NCBI RefSeq assembly: GCF_011682045.1 | Contig: NZ_VVIW01000023.1 | Span: forward strand, 38,662-102,661 | Direction: 5' to 3' | From: Massilia aquatica | Lineage (GTDB): Bacteria > Pseudomonadota > Gammaproteobacteria > Burkholderiales > Burkholderiaceae_D | Length of the DNA: 64,000 bases | Part shown: positions 17,181 to 26,504 of the stretch, piece by piece | Layout: each line of letters begins with the position of its first letter | Numbering within the stretch: the first letter of the stretch is position 1 | Translations under genes and position numbers: made by a program | The notes under the pieces: model-generated | Database searches by the model: none | Told to the model about the DNA's origin: nothing | The model's input: the letters and a program-made list of their open reading frames with translations, nothing else

Positions 17181-18884
17181 TCAGTCGGCGGCGTAGATGT
17201 CGTTGTCCTTGGTTTCGCGGACGAACAGGCCACCAACGACCACCGTGATCAGCGCCACGATAATCGGATACCACAGGCCGTAGTAAATATCGCCCTTGTA
17301 CGCAACAAGTGCGAACGCGGTGGTTGGCAGCAAGCCGCCGAACCAGCCGTTACCGATATGGTAAGGCAGCGACATCGAGGTGTAGCGGATGCGGGTCGGG
17401 AACATTTCGACCAGCATGGCCGCGATCGGGCCATACACGGCCGTCACATACAGCACAAGGATGAACAGCAGCAACACGACCATCGGCTTGTTGATCTGGT
17501 CGGTGTTGGCTTTGTCCGGATAACCGGCCGCCTTGATCGCTGCGGAGATCTCGGTTTTCAGCGTTTTTTCCTTCGCTTTGCTGTCGGCGTCGAAGTTCAG
17601 GCCGTCCGGGGTCATGACCGCGTTGAACGACGTGTATTCCTTGTCGCCAATGCGCACCTTGGCAATCGTGCCCGCTGGTGCGTCTTCCTTGGTATAGCTG
17701 ACCGACGACTGGGTCAGCATGCCGGAAGCAATGTCGCACGACGATGGAAACTTCTTGGTGCCGGTCAGGTTGAACTGGAAGTGGCACGATGCCGGATCGG
17801 CCACGACCACCACTGGCGAACTTTGCAGGGCAGCTTCCAGCGCCGGGTTGGCGTAGTGGGTGATGCCCTTGAAGATCGGGAAGTAAGTAACGGCAGCAAT
17901 CGCGCAGCCGCCCAGGATGATCCATTTACGGCCGATCTTGTCCGACAGCGAGCCGAACACGATGAAGAATGGGGTCGCCAGCAGCAGCGAAATGGCGATC
18001 AGGATGTTGGCCACGGCGCCGTCGACCTTGAGGGTCTGGGTCAGGAAGAACAGGGCGTAGAACTGGCCGGTGTACCAGACGACGGCCTGGCCCATGGTCA
18101 GGCCGACCAGCGCCAGGAACACGATCTTGGCATTCTTCGGCTGGAGGAAGGCTTCCGACAGCGGCGCCTTGGACGTCTTGCCTTCGGCTTTCATCTTGGC
18201 GAATGCGGGCGACTCGTTCATCGACAGGCGGATCCAGACCGAGATGCCGAGCAGCAGCACCGAGACCAGGAATGGAATACGCCAGCCCCAGGCGGCGAAT
18301 TCCGGTTCGCCGAGGGCGGTACGCGTGCCCAGGATCACCAGCAACGACAGGAACAGGCCCATCGTGGCGGTGGTCTGGATCCACGCGGTGAAAAAGCCGC
18401 GCTTGCCGTGCGGCGCGTGTTCGGCGACATACGTTGCCGCACCGCCGTACTCGCCGCCCAGTGCCAGGCCCTGCAAGATGCGCAGGGAAACCAGGATAAT
18501 CGGTGCGGCAATGCCGATGCTGGCGTAGCTTGGCAACAGGCCGACCAGAAAGGTCGATGCGCCCATCAGCAAGATGGTCACCAGGAAGGTGTACTTGCGG
18601 CCGATCATGTCGCCGAGGCGGCCGAACACCAGCGCGCCGAATGGGCGCACGATGAAGCCGGCGGCGAAGGCGAGCAGGGCGAAAATGAAGGCGGTGGTGG
18701 GGTCGCCGACGAAAAATTGCTTGGCGATGATGGGAGCGAGTGCGCCGTACAGGTAGAAGTCATACCATTCGAATACCGTGCCCAGGGAGGAAGCAAAGAT
18801 GACCTTGCGCTCTTCCTTGGTCATCCCCGCGTCGGCGGGATTCCCCTTGCGCCCGTCGATCGCGTTGCCAGGTGTAATTGCCAT
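17181..18884 (-). CDS. MFS transporter, metabolite:H+ symporter (MHS) family, with large periplasmic insertion
   Basis: A 567-residue inner-membrane symporter with 12 predicted helices. The MHS hallmark 'SLGTVFEWYDFYLYG' forms helix 1, 'FGRLGDMIGRKY' is the 2-3 loop and 'GGEYGGAATYVAE' the helix 4-5 region. Relatives carry shikimate, 2-oxoglutarate, proline/betaine or citrate. Between helices 9 and 10 an insertion of roughly 110 residues containing two cysteines faces the periplasm, which the short members lack. ATG 18884 has a clear Shine-Dalgarno (ggaga); the frame is open upstream but polar. Confidence 0.9.
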   Translation of the reverse strand: MAITPGNAIDGRKGNPADAGMTKEERKVIFASSLGTVFEWYDFYLYGALAPIIAKQFFVGDPTTAFIFALLAFAAGFIVRPFGALVFGRLGDMIGRKYTFLVTILLMGASTFLVGLLPSYASIGIAAPIILVSLRILQGLALGGEYGGAATYVAEHAPHGKRGFFTAWIQTTATMGLFLSLLVILGTRTALGEPEFAAWGWRIPFLVSVLLLGISVWIRLSMNESPAFAKMKAEGKTSKAPLSEAFLQPKNAKIVFLALVGLTMGQAVVWYTGQFYALFFLTQTLKVDGAVANILIAISLLLATPFFIVFGSLSDKIGRKWIILGGCAIAAVTYFPIFKGITHYANPALEAALQSSPVVVVADPASCHFQFNLTGTKKFPSSCDIASGMLTQSSVSYTKEDAPAGTIAKVRIGDKEYTSFNAVMTPDGLNFDADSKAKEKTLKTEISAAIKAAGYPDKANTDQINKPMVVLLLFILVLYVTAVYGPIAAMLVEMFPTRIRYTSMSLPYHIGNGWFGGLLPTTAFALVAYKGDIYYGLWYPIIVALITVVVGGLFVRETKDNDIYAAD

Positions 18885-19238
18885 GTGTGTCTCCGTGTTT
18901 AATATAGTTATTGCTTCATCGGAATAGCCGTATTTATCCAGCTGGATCTGAGTGTGGACTCCCAAACTTACGCGATGCTTGCTTGAAACTTACGTGAAGC
19001 TTACTTTTTCGATATCGGAAAAGCTGGCGTTTTGTGTAAATACAATCATGTCTTGACGTGGGTAAATAGAACCGCAAAATGATGGGGGAAGGCTGCGGCC
19101 TGCAAAACAATTGGGTTCGGTGGAATTTACTCGTGCGTTGGCGGTCCAACTGGTTGACGGTGTAGATCAGGACAGCAGGGCTGGATGAAGCGGTGGCATC
19201 GGCACAGAAGTATCAACGCAGGTAATAAGGGGAAATCA
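18885..19238. other. 354-bp intergenic region with two direct repeats
   Basis: Divergent promoter region between the MHS transporter and the nuclease gene, AT-richer than its surroundings. aaacttacgcgatgctt (18964-18980) and aaacttacgtgaagctt (18986-19002) agree at 15 of 17 bases and start 22 bp apart, i.e. two helical turns, as in response-regulator sites. No gene is evident in the region. Confidence 0.5.
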
Positions 19239-20318
19239 ATGGTGGCATCACGGGTAGCGGCAGCCTCTGATCTTGCCCGCGATGTTCGCGCACTCATCAT
19301 GGATGCGCATGCAGAAGTATGCGCGACGGTCAATGCGTCGTTGACGCTGCTGTACTGGCGAATCGGCCGGCGAATTCGCATCGACTTGCTCCATGGGGCG
19401 CGCGCAGTATATGGCGAACAGATCATCGTGTCCCTCGCCAAACAATTGGAGGGCGATCATGGACGCAGTTTCGGAGCCAAGAACCTGCGCCACATGCTGC
19501 GCTTTAACGAGGTGTTTCCTGAGGAAGACATTGTCTACGCGCTGAGTAGACAATTGAGCTGGACCCACTTTCGCTGCTTGATCTACATTGAAGATCCGCT
19601 CAAGAGAGAGTTTTATCTCGAAATGTGCCGAAGCGAGGGATGGAGCACCCGCACGTTACAGGGACGATTGGAGTCAATGTTGTTTGAACGGACTGCACTG
19701 TCGCGCAAGCCTGACGAGTTGTTGGTCAGTGAACTGGCGACACTTCGCAATGACGGATTACTCAGTTCGAATCTCGTGTTGAAGGACCCTTACGTGTTGG
19801 ATTTTTTGGGCTTGCGCGACCGGTATCTGGAAAAGGATCTGGAAGATGCCATTCTGCGCGAGATGGAAAACTTTCTGTTGGAGCTTGGCGCCGGGTTTAG
19901 CTTCGTTGCGCGGCAGAAACGGCTCCAAATTGATAACAGTGATTTCTACATTGATTTGCTGTTCTACAACCGCCGCTTGCGCCGCCTGGTCGCTATCGAA
20001 CTGAAACTCGCTGAATTCAAAGCGGCTGATAAAGGCCAGATGGAGCTTTACTTGCGGTGGCTCGCAAAACATGAACAGGAAGCTGGTGAAGCCCCGCCGC
20101 TGGGCATCATTCTTTGCACGGGCAAAAATCGCGAGCAGATTGAACTGTTGGAACTTGGGCAAAGCGGCATCCATGTGGCCGAGTACCTTACCGGACTTCC
20201 TTCCCGGCAGGTACTTGAGCGTAAATTGAGTGAAGCGGTAGCCTTGTCGAAGGCGCGCTTGACTAATCGGGCCGCGCCGGCGCAAGCGTCAGTCGTCGGC
20301 CCCGGGCAGATAACTTAA
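19239..20318 (+). CDS. YhcG/DUF1016 family PDDEXK nuclease
   Basis: A 359-residue protein with an N-terminal helical DUF1016-type domain (about 10-150) and a C-terminal PD-(D/E)xK nuclease domain. Candidate catalytic residues are D239 and E254-x-K256, followed by a conserved 'KGQMELYLRW'. The start ATG 19239 follows aagggga, a good ribosome binding site. The family is found in defence islands, often beside type I restriction systems; here no methylase or specificity gene accompanies it. Composition is AT-richer than the core genes, suggesting acquisition. Confidence 0.83.
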   Translation: MVASRVAAASDLARDVRALIMDAHAEVCATVNASLTLLYWRIGRRIRIDLLHGARAVYGEQIIVSLAKQLEGDHGRSFGAKNLRHMLRFNEVFPEEDIVYALSRQLSWTHFRCLIYIEDPLKREFYLEMCRSEGWSTRTLQGRLESMLFERTALSRKPDELLVSELATLRNDGLLSSNLVLKDPYVLDFLGLRDRYLEKDLEDAILREMENFLLELGAGFSFVARQKRLQIDNSDFYIDLLFYNRRLRRLVAIELKLAEFKAADKGQMELYLRWLAKHEQEAGEAPPLGIILCTGKNREQIELLELGQSGIHVAEYLTGLPSRQVLERKLSEAVALSKARLTNRAAPAQASVVGPGQIT

Positions 20319-20455
20319 TAAGACAAGAAAAGCGCCACACCCGCGACAGCGTGCGCGACACGTGATCGACAGCCCCTGCGCGTTCCGGCATCATGTCGCC
20401 GCTTGGCCGGCACAGGCCTCAAAAAAATCGACGCCGGACGGCAAAGGGGCAAGTC

Positions 20456-20997
20456 ATGATCAGCCAGGAATACTGGGATGAGCTGTTTGAGGAGTACCAG
20501 ATCTACAAATGCGCGGTCGCCAGTAAAAACCAATTGAAGGTTTTCATGCTATCGATGGCTACAGCGCGTCCGACATCTACGCTGGCGGCGGAGCCGGCGA
20601 TCTTTGGCGATACGACGGAAACCGCTGGTACCGATGCACGGTGCCGACCACCATGCGTATCCAGACAATCGGTTGCGCAGGAGACGGCTTTGTCTATGTG
20701 GGCCTGCAAGGCGGATCGGTGATGCGCGGCCGCGACGACGACTGGCGCTTGATATACAAGGGCGCCATGAGTTTGCCTTTCCGGGATATGGTGTGGTTTG
20801 CAGGGAAGGTGCGGTGCACCTCAGACTTTGGGACCTGGACGATCGAAAACGGCGTACTGGTCGACCCGGAACTGCCGTCCAGCGTACGTGCGTGTTCGGG
20901 AAATCTTGCGGTTGGCGATGGCGTGATGCCGTTGGCGGGATTTTATGGCGCAAGCGTCTTCGACGGTACCACATGGACGCCGTTCGGTCCGCCGTGA
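20456..20997 (+). pseudogene. Propeller-like protein gene broken by a one-base deletion
   Basis: ATG 20456 (Shine-Dalgarno aaagggg) starts a frame reading about 29 coding residues up to the run of four T at 20541-20544. There the coding signal passes to the next frame, which reads 'HAIDGYSASDIYAGGG' and continues to the stop at 20995-20997. Adding a single T to the run gives one frame of 180 codons. The second part shows repeated G-x-(V/L)-W/Y and 'FDGTTWTPF' blades like a small beta-propeller. Function unknown; sequencing error is the main alternative to decay. Confidence 0.65.
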
Positions 20998-21042
20998 CTT
21001 TCCGTGGTTTGAAGAAGTGGCGTCGAGATGCGGTCCAGTCTG

Positions 21043-22209
21043 CTACGATACTTGCCGGCTGGCTGTGCCGCCGATCAACAGCAGAATGCTCGACAGAACA
21101 AGGATCGCCACGCCCAGCGCCACCGGCAGCAAGCCGCCCGTCAAAAACGGCGCGACCGCCATCGTGGCCAGCGCGGTCATCCCGAACGCCGCCGTCATGA
21201 CCACGCCAGCTCCCTTGCCAGGGTTGCCCGCGGCCAGCGACAGCGCGCGCGACATCAGCGACGGCCCGCGCAGGCCCAGCCCGGCGCAAAACACGGCCCA
21301 CGCGGCGATCAGCGCCGTCAGCGAACGCAGGTCGGCCAGCGCCTGCGCCAGCATCATGGCTGCCGCCAGCAGTTGCAGGCCCGCCCCGATCAGCATGGCG
21401 CGCCCGACGCCGTGGCGCCCGGCCAGCCTGGCTCCGCCCGTGGCCGCCAGCATGAAGGCGCCGACTCCGCACAACTGCAGCACCGCAAACCCGCCCACGC
21501 CAGTGCCGATCCAGGCCGTCACCAGATGCGGCGCGCTGGCGACGACCATCAGCAGTGCCCCGAACATGGTCGCGTAGCTGAGCGCATGCCGTGCAAAGCC
21601 CCAATTGAGCCAGGTCCCAGCCGGGTCCGTGGCCTTGGCGGCCTGCGCGGCGTTTGCGCCGCGCCCGACAATGCGCGACACCAGCGGCAGCAAGCCCACG
21701 GCAACGGCCGCAATCAGGTAAAAGGAGACGCGCCAGTCCAGGTGCAGCACGATGGCCGCGCCCAGCACCGGCCCGATGGCCGGCACGGTCGACTCGACGG
21801 TGGCCACCAGCGCCATCGCCGCCACGCTGTCGGCTTCGGAAAAGCGCCGCCGGATCAGCGCCGGCACGGCCACGGTTGCCGCGCCGGCGCCCAGGCCCTG
21901 GACCAGGCGTCCGATCAGCAAGCTCGGCATATCCGGCGCCAGGCCGCATACCACACTACCGACGGCCAGCAGGACGGTGCCCGCCACGATCGCGTGCAAG
22001 TCGCCATAACGGTCGGCCACGGCACCCCATGCGAACTGCGAGAAGGCCAGCGCCAGCATGAAAACTGCCATGGTGCCTTGTCCGGCGGTCATCGTGGCGC
22101 TCAGCTGGGCCTGCATGCTTGGCAGCGCGGGAAGATACAGGTCCGATGCCAGCATGCCGACGGCAGTCAGCGCGGCAAGCGGCATGGCGAGGCGGCGCTG
22201 TTGGCTCAT
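21043..22209 (-). CDS. MFS transporter, Bcr/CflA-type drug efflux
   Basis: A 388-residue inner-membrane antiporter with about 12 helices. 'ASDLYLPALPSM' in helix 1 and 'QFAWGAVADRYG' in the helix 2-3 loop are the Bcr/CflA (12-TM drug:H+ antiporter) signature. It probably exports toxic small molecules such as phenicols or bicyclomycin-like compounds, though specificity cannot be read. ATG 22209 begins the protein; it lies downstream of the AlkD-like gene on the same strand. Confidence 0.85.
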   Translation of the reverse strand: MSQQRRLAMPLAALTAVGMLASDLYLPALPSMQAQLSATMTAGQGTMAVFMLALAFSQFAWGAVADRYGDLHAIVAGTVLLAVGSVVCGLAPDMPSLLIGRLVQGLGAGAATVAVPALIRRRFSEADSVAAMALVATVESTVPAIGPVLGAAIVLHLDWRVSFYLIAAVAVGLLPLVSRIVGRGANAAQAAKATDPAGTWLNWGFARHALSYATMFGALLMVVASAPHLVTAWIGTGVGGFAVLQLCGVGAFMLAATGGARLAGRHGVGRAMLIGAGLQLLAAAMMLAQALADLRSLTALIAAWAVFCAGLGLRGPSLMSRALSLAAGNPGKGAGVVMTAAFGMTALATMAVAPFLTGGLLPVALGVAILVLSSILLLIGGTASRQVS

Positions 22210-22252
22210 GGCTCTCGGAAAGAATTTTCAGAAAACCAAGATTAGCATAAGT

Positions 22253-22930
22253 TCATCGCCCCATATTCAGATGTTTGCCCGCCTCGCGCACGGTCAGGGC
22301 GGACAAGGTGGCGCGATGTGCCAGCAGAAAAACGCGCACCGCCTCGGGGTCGTGATGGGCATAGTCGCGCAAGCCCCAGCCGATGGCCTTGCGGATGAAA
22401 AAATCCTCTTCGTGCGCCAGTTGCAAGGCGTAGCCGAACAGGCGCGCCAGGTCGGTATCGGCGCGCCAGCCAAGTTGATGCAGCATGGCCACGCGGCGCG
22501 TCCACAAGTCCGGGTGGCGTACGGCCTCGTCCATGCGCGGCTGGCGCAGCGCAGCGTCCGCGCGCACCACCGTGCCGACGACCACCGCCAGCGCATCGAC
22601 CGCATCCCACCACGCCGCCTGGCGCGCCAGCGCCAGCAGCGCGTCGATGTGCGCGCCATCGAGTTGCTTGACGTGCGCGGCGAGCAGGTCGATGGCGGCG
22701 TACTGGCACTCGCGCTGCGGCTCGCGCCACAGTTCGCCGGCGGCCCCGAGCAGCACCCCGGCGTCCACGCCCTTGAGGCTGCGCACAAGCGGCTTGAGCG
22801 CGGCGCGCCGGGCCGGCGTGGGAATGCCGTGGAAGGCGAACTGGTCGCGCATGTAGGCGCTCATGCGCGCCGCCTGGGCCGGATCGGCCAGCGCGGCGAG
22901 GGTATTTTTCACTTGTTCGGCTATGCTCAT
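22253..22930 (-). CDS. AlkD-like DNA alkylation repair protein (HEAT-repeat)
   Basis: A 225-residue all-helical protein. The conserved block 'FHGIPTPARRAALKPL' (about 33-48), 'WREPQRECQYAAIDLL' (about 68-83), and the end 'EDFFIRKAIGWGLRDY' match the AlkD/YhaZ HEAT-repeat glycosylase family, which removes bulky or cationic alkylated purines. ATG 22930 is chosen because the family fold begins there; the open frame extends upstream without similarity. It precedes the Bcr/CflA exporter. Confidence 0.85.
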   Translation of the reverse strand: MSIAEQVKNTLAALADPAQAARMSAYMRDQFAFHGIPTPARRAALKPLVRSLKGVDAGVLLGAAGELWREPQRECQYAAIDLLAAHVKQLDGAHIDALLALARQAAWWDAVDALAVVVGTVVRADAALRQPRMDEAVRHPDLWTRRVAMLHQLGWRADTDLARLFGYALQLAHEEDFFIRKAIGWGLRDYAHHDPEAVRVFLLAHRATLSALTVREAGKHLNMGR

Positions 22931-22985
22931 GGGCAGCTTTTCCAGGGCGTTTGGGCGGGGTGCGATTGGCACGCATAATTTTGCG

Positions 22986-22998
22986 AACGACCGTACTA
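22986..22998 (+). promoter_or_regulatory. Putative operator upstream of the thiolase operon
   Basis: aacgaccgtacta lies 68 bases before the thiolase ATG and agrees at 11 of 13 positions with tacgaccgttcta at 4798-4810. Both sites stand in AT-rich promoter regions of beta-oxidation genes. Confidence 0.4.
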
Positions 22999-23065
22999 AA
23001 ATGTGCTATTCTCGTAGCGATCAACACAGCGCATTGCGCATATTAATCCAACTCAGGAGACACAA

Positions 23066-24244
23066 ATGATAGATGCCGTCATCGTATCGACCGCCCGCAC
23101 CGGCCTGGCCAAATCGTGGAAAGGTGCGTTCAACATGACGCACGGCGCCACTCTCGGCGGCCATGTGCTGCAGGCCGCCATTGCCCGCGCCGGTATCGAG
23201 CCGGGCGAGGTCGAAGATGTCATCATCGGCTGTGCCAATCCGGAAGGCGCCACGGGCGCGAACATCGCGCGCCAGATCGCCTTGCGCGGCGGCTGCCCGG
23301 TCTCCACGGCGGGCATGACGGTCAACCGGTTCTGCTCGTCGGGCCTGCAATCCATTGCGCTCGCGGCGCAGCGCATCATTGCCGGCGAAGGCGATATCTA
23401 CGCCGCCGGCGGTGTCGAATCGATTTCTTGCGTGCAGCAGGAAATGAACCAGCACATGCTGGCCGATCCATGGCTCAAGGAACACAAGCCGGAAATTTAC
23501 TGGCCCATGCTGCAGACGGCCGAAACCGTGGCCAAGCGCTACAACATCGGCCGCGACCGCCAGGATGAATACGGCGTGCAGAGCCAGCAGCGCGCCGCCA
23601 ACGCCCAGGCCGCCGGCCTGTTCAACGCCGAAATCGTGCCGATGACCACCACCATGGGCGTGGCCGACAAAGCCTCGGGCATGCTGGTCACGCGCGAAGT
23701 GACCATCAGCGCGGACGAAGGCATCCGTGCCGATACCACGCTCGAAGCCGTCTCCAAGATCCGCAGCGCGGTGCCGGGCGGGGTCATTTCGGCCGGTAAC
23801 GCCAGCCAGTTTTCGGATGGCGCATCGGTTGCCATCCTTATGAGCAGCAACGTGGCGCAAGCGCGCGGCCTGCAGCCGCTCGGCATCTTCCGCGGCTTTG
23901 CCGTGGCCGGTTGCGAGCCGGATGAAATGGGCATCGGCCCGGTGTTTGCGATTCCCAAGCTGCTGAAAAAAGCCGGCCTGTCGATTGCCGACATCGGCCT
24001 GTGGGAACTGAACGAAGCGTTCGCGGTGCAGGTGCTGTATTGCGCCGACCGCCTGGGCATCCCGATGGACCGCCTCAACGTCAACGGTGGCGCGATTGCC
24101 GTCGGCCACCCGTACGGCGTCTCCGGCGCCCGCCTGGTCGGTCACGCCCTCATCGAAGGCAAACGCCGTGGCGTTAAATACGTCGTCGCGACCATGTGCA
24201 TCGGTGGCGGCCAGGGCGCTGCCGGCCTGTTCGAAGTCGTCTGA
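23066..24244 (+). CDS. Acetyl-CoA C-acyltransferase (thiolase)
   Basis: A 392-residue degradative thiolase that cleaves 3-ketoacyl-CoA with CoA. Catalytic residues are C90 ('NRFCSSGLQ'), H348 ('VGHPYGVSG') and C378 ('MCIGGGQG'). Ribosome binding site aggaga before ATG 23066. First gene of a six-gene operon on this strand with acyl-CoA dehydrogenase and reductases; the hydratase/dehydrogenase partner is at 4860 and shares the promoter motif. Confidence 0.95.
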   Translation: MIDAVIVSTARTGLAKSWKGAFNMTHGATLGGHVLQAAIARAGIEPGEVEDVIIGCANPEGATGANIARQIALRGGCPVSTAGMTVNRFCSSGLQSIALAAQRIIAGEGDIYAAGGVESISCVQQEMNQHMLADPWLKEHKPEIYWPMLQTAETVAKRYNIGRDRQDEYGVQSQQRAANAQAAGLFNAEIVPMTTTMGVADKASGMLVTREVTISADEGIRADTTLEAVSKIRSAVPGGVISAGNASQFSDGASVAILMSSNVAQARGLQPLGIFRGFAVAGCEPDEMGIGPVFAIPKLLKKAGLSIADIGLWELNEAFAVQVLYCADRLGIPMDRLNVNGGAIAVGHPYGVSGARLVGHALIEGKRRGVKYVVATMCIGGGQGAAGLFEVV

Positions 24245-24300
24245 TTCACGCCGGGGCGCGCGCTCCGGCGCGGCCCCGCAACCTTTCCACGGGGCCCTAG

Positions 24301-26157
24301 ATGCAATCCAAGATATTGTCACGCCGCGATCTCGACTTCCTGCTGTATGAATGGCTGGACGTGGAGGCGCTGACCGCGCGTCCACGCTTTGCCGACCACA
24401 GCCGCGAAACGTTCAACGCGGCCATCGATACCGCCGAACAGATCGCCACCGACCTGTTCGCGCCGCACAACAAAAAGAACGATCAGCACGAGCCGCATTT
24501 CGACGGCACGACCGTGACGATCATTCCCGAAGTAAAAACCGCGCTCGACGCTTTTTCCGCCGCCGGCCTCATGGCGGCAGGGCAAGATTACGAGTTCGAC
24601 GGCATGCAACTGCCATGCGTGCTCGAAAAATGCGTCAGCGCGTACGTTACGGCGGCCAATGTGGCCACCTCGGCCTACATTTTTCTCACCATCGGCAACG
24701 CCAACACCTTGCTGAAAACCGCCACGCCGCAGCAGATCGAGCGCTTCGTGCGGCCGCTTTATGCCGGCAAATTCTTCGGCACCATGTGCCTGTCGGAACC
24801 GCAAGCCGGTTCCAGTCTGTCCGACATTACCACCCGCGCCGAGCCCGACCCGGCCGAGGGCTCCGATGGCGAGCGCCAGTACCGCCTGTCCGGCAACAAG
24901 ATGTGGATTTCCGCCGGCGAACACGACCTCGCGGGCAATATCGTGCACCTGGTGCTGGCCAAGATTCCTGGCCCGGACGGGCGCCTGATTCCGGGCGTCA
25001 AGGGTATCTCCCTGTTCATCGTCCCCAAGTTCCTGGTCGGCGACGATGGCGAGCCGGGCGAGCGCAACGACGTCGTGCTGGCCGGACTGAACCATAAGAT
25101 GGGCAACCGCGGCACCACCAATTGCCTGCTCAATTTCGGCGAAGGCCGCTTCAAGCCGCTCGGCAAGGCCGGTGCGGTCGGCTACCTGGTCGGCCAGCCG
25201 CACCAGGGCCTGGCCAATATGTTCCACATGATGAACGAAGCGCGCATCGGGGTCGGCCTTGGCGCCGCCGTGCTGGGCGTGACCGGCTACCTGCACGCGC
25301 TCGACTATGCGCGCAGCCGTCCGCAAGGACGCCACCCGGCCGAAAAAGACCCGGTCAAGCCGCAACTGCCCATCATCGAGCACACCGATGTGCGGCGCAT
25401 GCTGCTGGCCCAGAAAGCCTACGCCGAAGGCGCCATGGCGCTGGTGCTGTATTCGGCGCGCCTGGTTGACGAGCAGCGCACCGCCCCGGACCCGGAAGCG
25501 CGCGCGCACGCCGGCCGCCTGCTCGACTTCCTCACGCCGATCACCAAGTCGTGGCCGTCGCAATGGTGCGTGGAAGCGAACAGCCTGGCCATCCAGGTGC
25601 ATGGCGGCTACGGCTACACGCGGGAATACAACGTCGAACAGTTCTACCGCGATAACCGCCTCAACGCCATCCACGAAGGCACGCACGGCATCCACGGGCT
25701 CGACTTGCTGGGACGCAAGGCCTCGATCCAGGAGGGCGCGCTGTTCAAGGCCATCGGCGGCGACATTGCCGCGACGATTGCCAAGGTGCGCGCGGCCGAT
25801 GTGTCGGTCGACCTGCACGCCAATGCCGACCTGCTCGAAGAAGAATGGCAGCGCATCGCCAGCGTTACCAAAACGCTGTACGCGGCCGGCGACATGAACA
25901 AGACGCTTGCCAACGCCAGCCTGTACCTGGAAGCGGTCGGCCATACCGTGCTCGCCTGGATCTGGCTGGAACAGGCGCTGGTGGCCACCCATGCGCTGGC
26001 GGCGTCGCCGTCTGAGGATGACAGCAACTTCTACCACGGCAAGCTGCAAGCGAACCGCTATTTCTTCCACTGGGAACTGCCCAAAGTCCAGCAACAGCTC
26101 GACCTGCTGGCCAGCATCGACACCACCACGCTCGACATGCAGGATGCGTGGTTCTGA
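24301..26157 (+). CDS. Acyl-CoA dehydrogenase (long form with C-terminal domain)
   Basis: A 618-residue FAD enzyme that introduces the 2,3-double bond of acyl-CoA. The segment 'MCLSEPQAGSSLSDI' (about 162-176) binds FAD/substrate; the catalytic base is probably E459 in 'NAIHEGTHGIHG'. The length and an additional C-terminal helical domain fit the FadE5/DmdC-like group rather than the 380-residue short-chain type. The start has a weak Shine-Dalgarno; a GC-rich inverted repeat occupies the 56-base gap behind the thiolase. Confidence 0.93.
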   Translation: MQSKILSRRDLDFLLYEWLDVEALTARPRFADHSRETFNAAIDTAEQIATDLFAPHNKKNDQHEPHFDGTTVTIIPEVKTALDAFSAAGLMAAGQDYEFDGMQLPCVLEKCVSAYVTAANVATSAYIFLTIGNANTLLKTATPQQIERFVRPLYAGKFFGTMCLSEPQAGSSLSDITTRAEPDPAEGSDGERQYRLSGNKMWISAGEHDLAGNIVHLVLAKIPGPDGRLIPGVKGISLFIVPKFLVGDDGEPGERNDVVLAGLNHKMGNRGTTNCLLNFGEGRFKPLGKAGAVGYLVGQPHQGLANMFHMMNEARIGVGLGAAVLGVTGYLHALDYARSRPQGRHPAEKDPVKPQLPIIEHTDVRRMLLAQKAYAEGAMALVLYSARLVDEQRTAPDPEARAHAGRLLDFLTPITKSWPSQWCVEANSLAIQVHGGYGYTREYNVEQFYRDNRLNAIHEGTHGIHGLDLLGRKASIQEGALFKAIGGDIAATIAKVRAADVSVDLHANADLLEEEWQRIASVTKTLYAAGDMNKTLANASLYLEAVGHTVLAWIWLEQALVATHALAASPSEDDSNFYHGKLQANRYFFHWELPKVQQQLDLLASIDTTTLDMQDAWF

Positions 26158-26170
26158 GGACCGATTAACC

Positions 26171-26473
26171 ATGATCAAACACATCGTCATGTGGAAGCTG
26201 AAAGACTTTGCCGAAGGCGCCGACCGCGCCACCAACGCGCGCAAGATGAAAGAGCGGCTTGATGCCTGCAAGAACATCGTGCCGGGCATGTTCGCCTTCG
26301 AAGTCGCGCTGGCCCAGCCGGGCCTGGAAGCAACGTACGACGTGGTGCTGTACTCGGAGTTCGCCGACAAGGAAGCGTTAAAGGCTTACGGCGAGCATCC
26401 GACCCACCACGCACTCAAACCATTCTTTGGCGCCATTCGGGACGAACGCCAATGCATGGACTACAACATTTGA
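26171..26473 (+). CDS. Dabb (stress-responsive A/B barrel) family protein
   Basis: A 100-residue dimeric ferredoxin-like barrel protein. 'MIKHIVMWKLKD' at the start and 'YDVVLYSEFADKEALKAYGEHPTH' in the second half (only short parts quoted: HPTH is the family end motif) are typical. Some family members are olivetolic acid cyclase-like or act as accessory proteins in degradation of acyl compounds. Located 13 bases after the dehydrogenase within the operon; exact role unknown. Confidence 0.85.
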   Translation: MIKHIVMWKLKDFAEGADRATNARKMKERLDACKNIVPGMFAFEVALAQPGLEATYDVVLYSEFADKEALKAYGEHPTHHALKPFFGAIRDERQCMDYNI

Positions 26474-26504
26474 TATCGACAGCTGAATAAAAAAAGGATT
26501 ACTG

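Noticed and set aside
16785..18902. 705-codon plus-strand open frame over the MHS transporter
   Set aside because: His/Arg/Gln-rich antisense translation that crosses a terminator; the transporter on the minus strand is unambiguous.
24245..24300. GC-rich inverted repeat between thiolase and acyl-CoA dehydrogenase as a terminator
   Set aside because: No T-run and the next gene clearly belongs to the same pathway, so termination there is unlikely.
24319..26370. 683-codon minus-strand open frame opposite the acyl-CoA dehydrogenase
   Set aside because: Antisense artefact; it has no start signals and no domain, while the plus-strand gene has catalytic residues.
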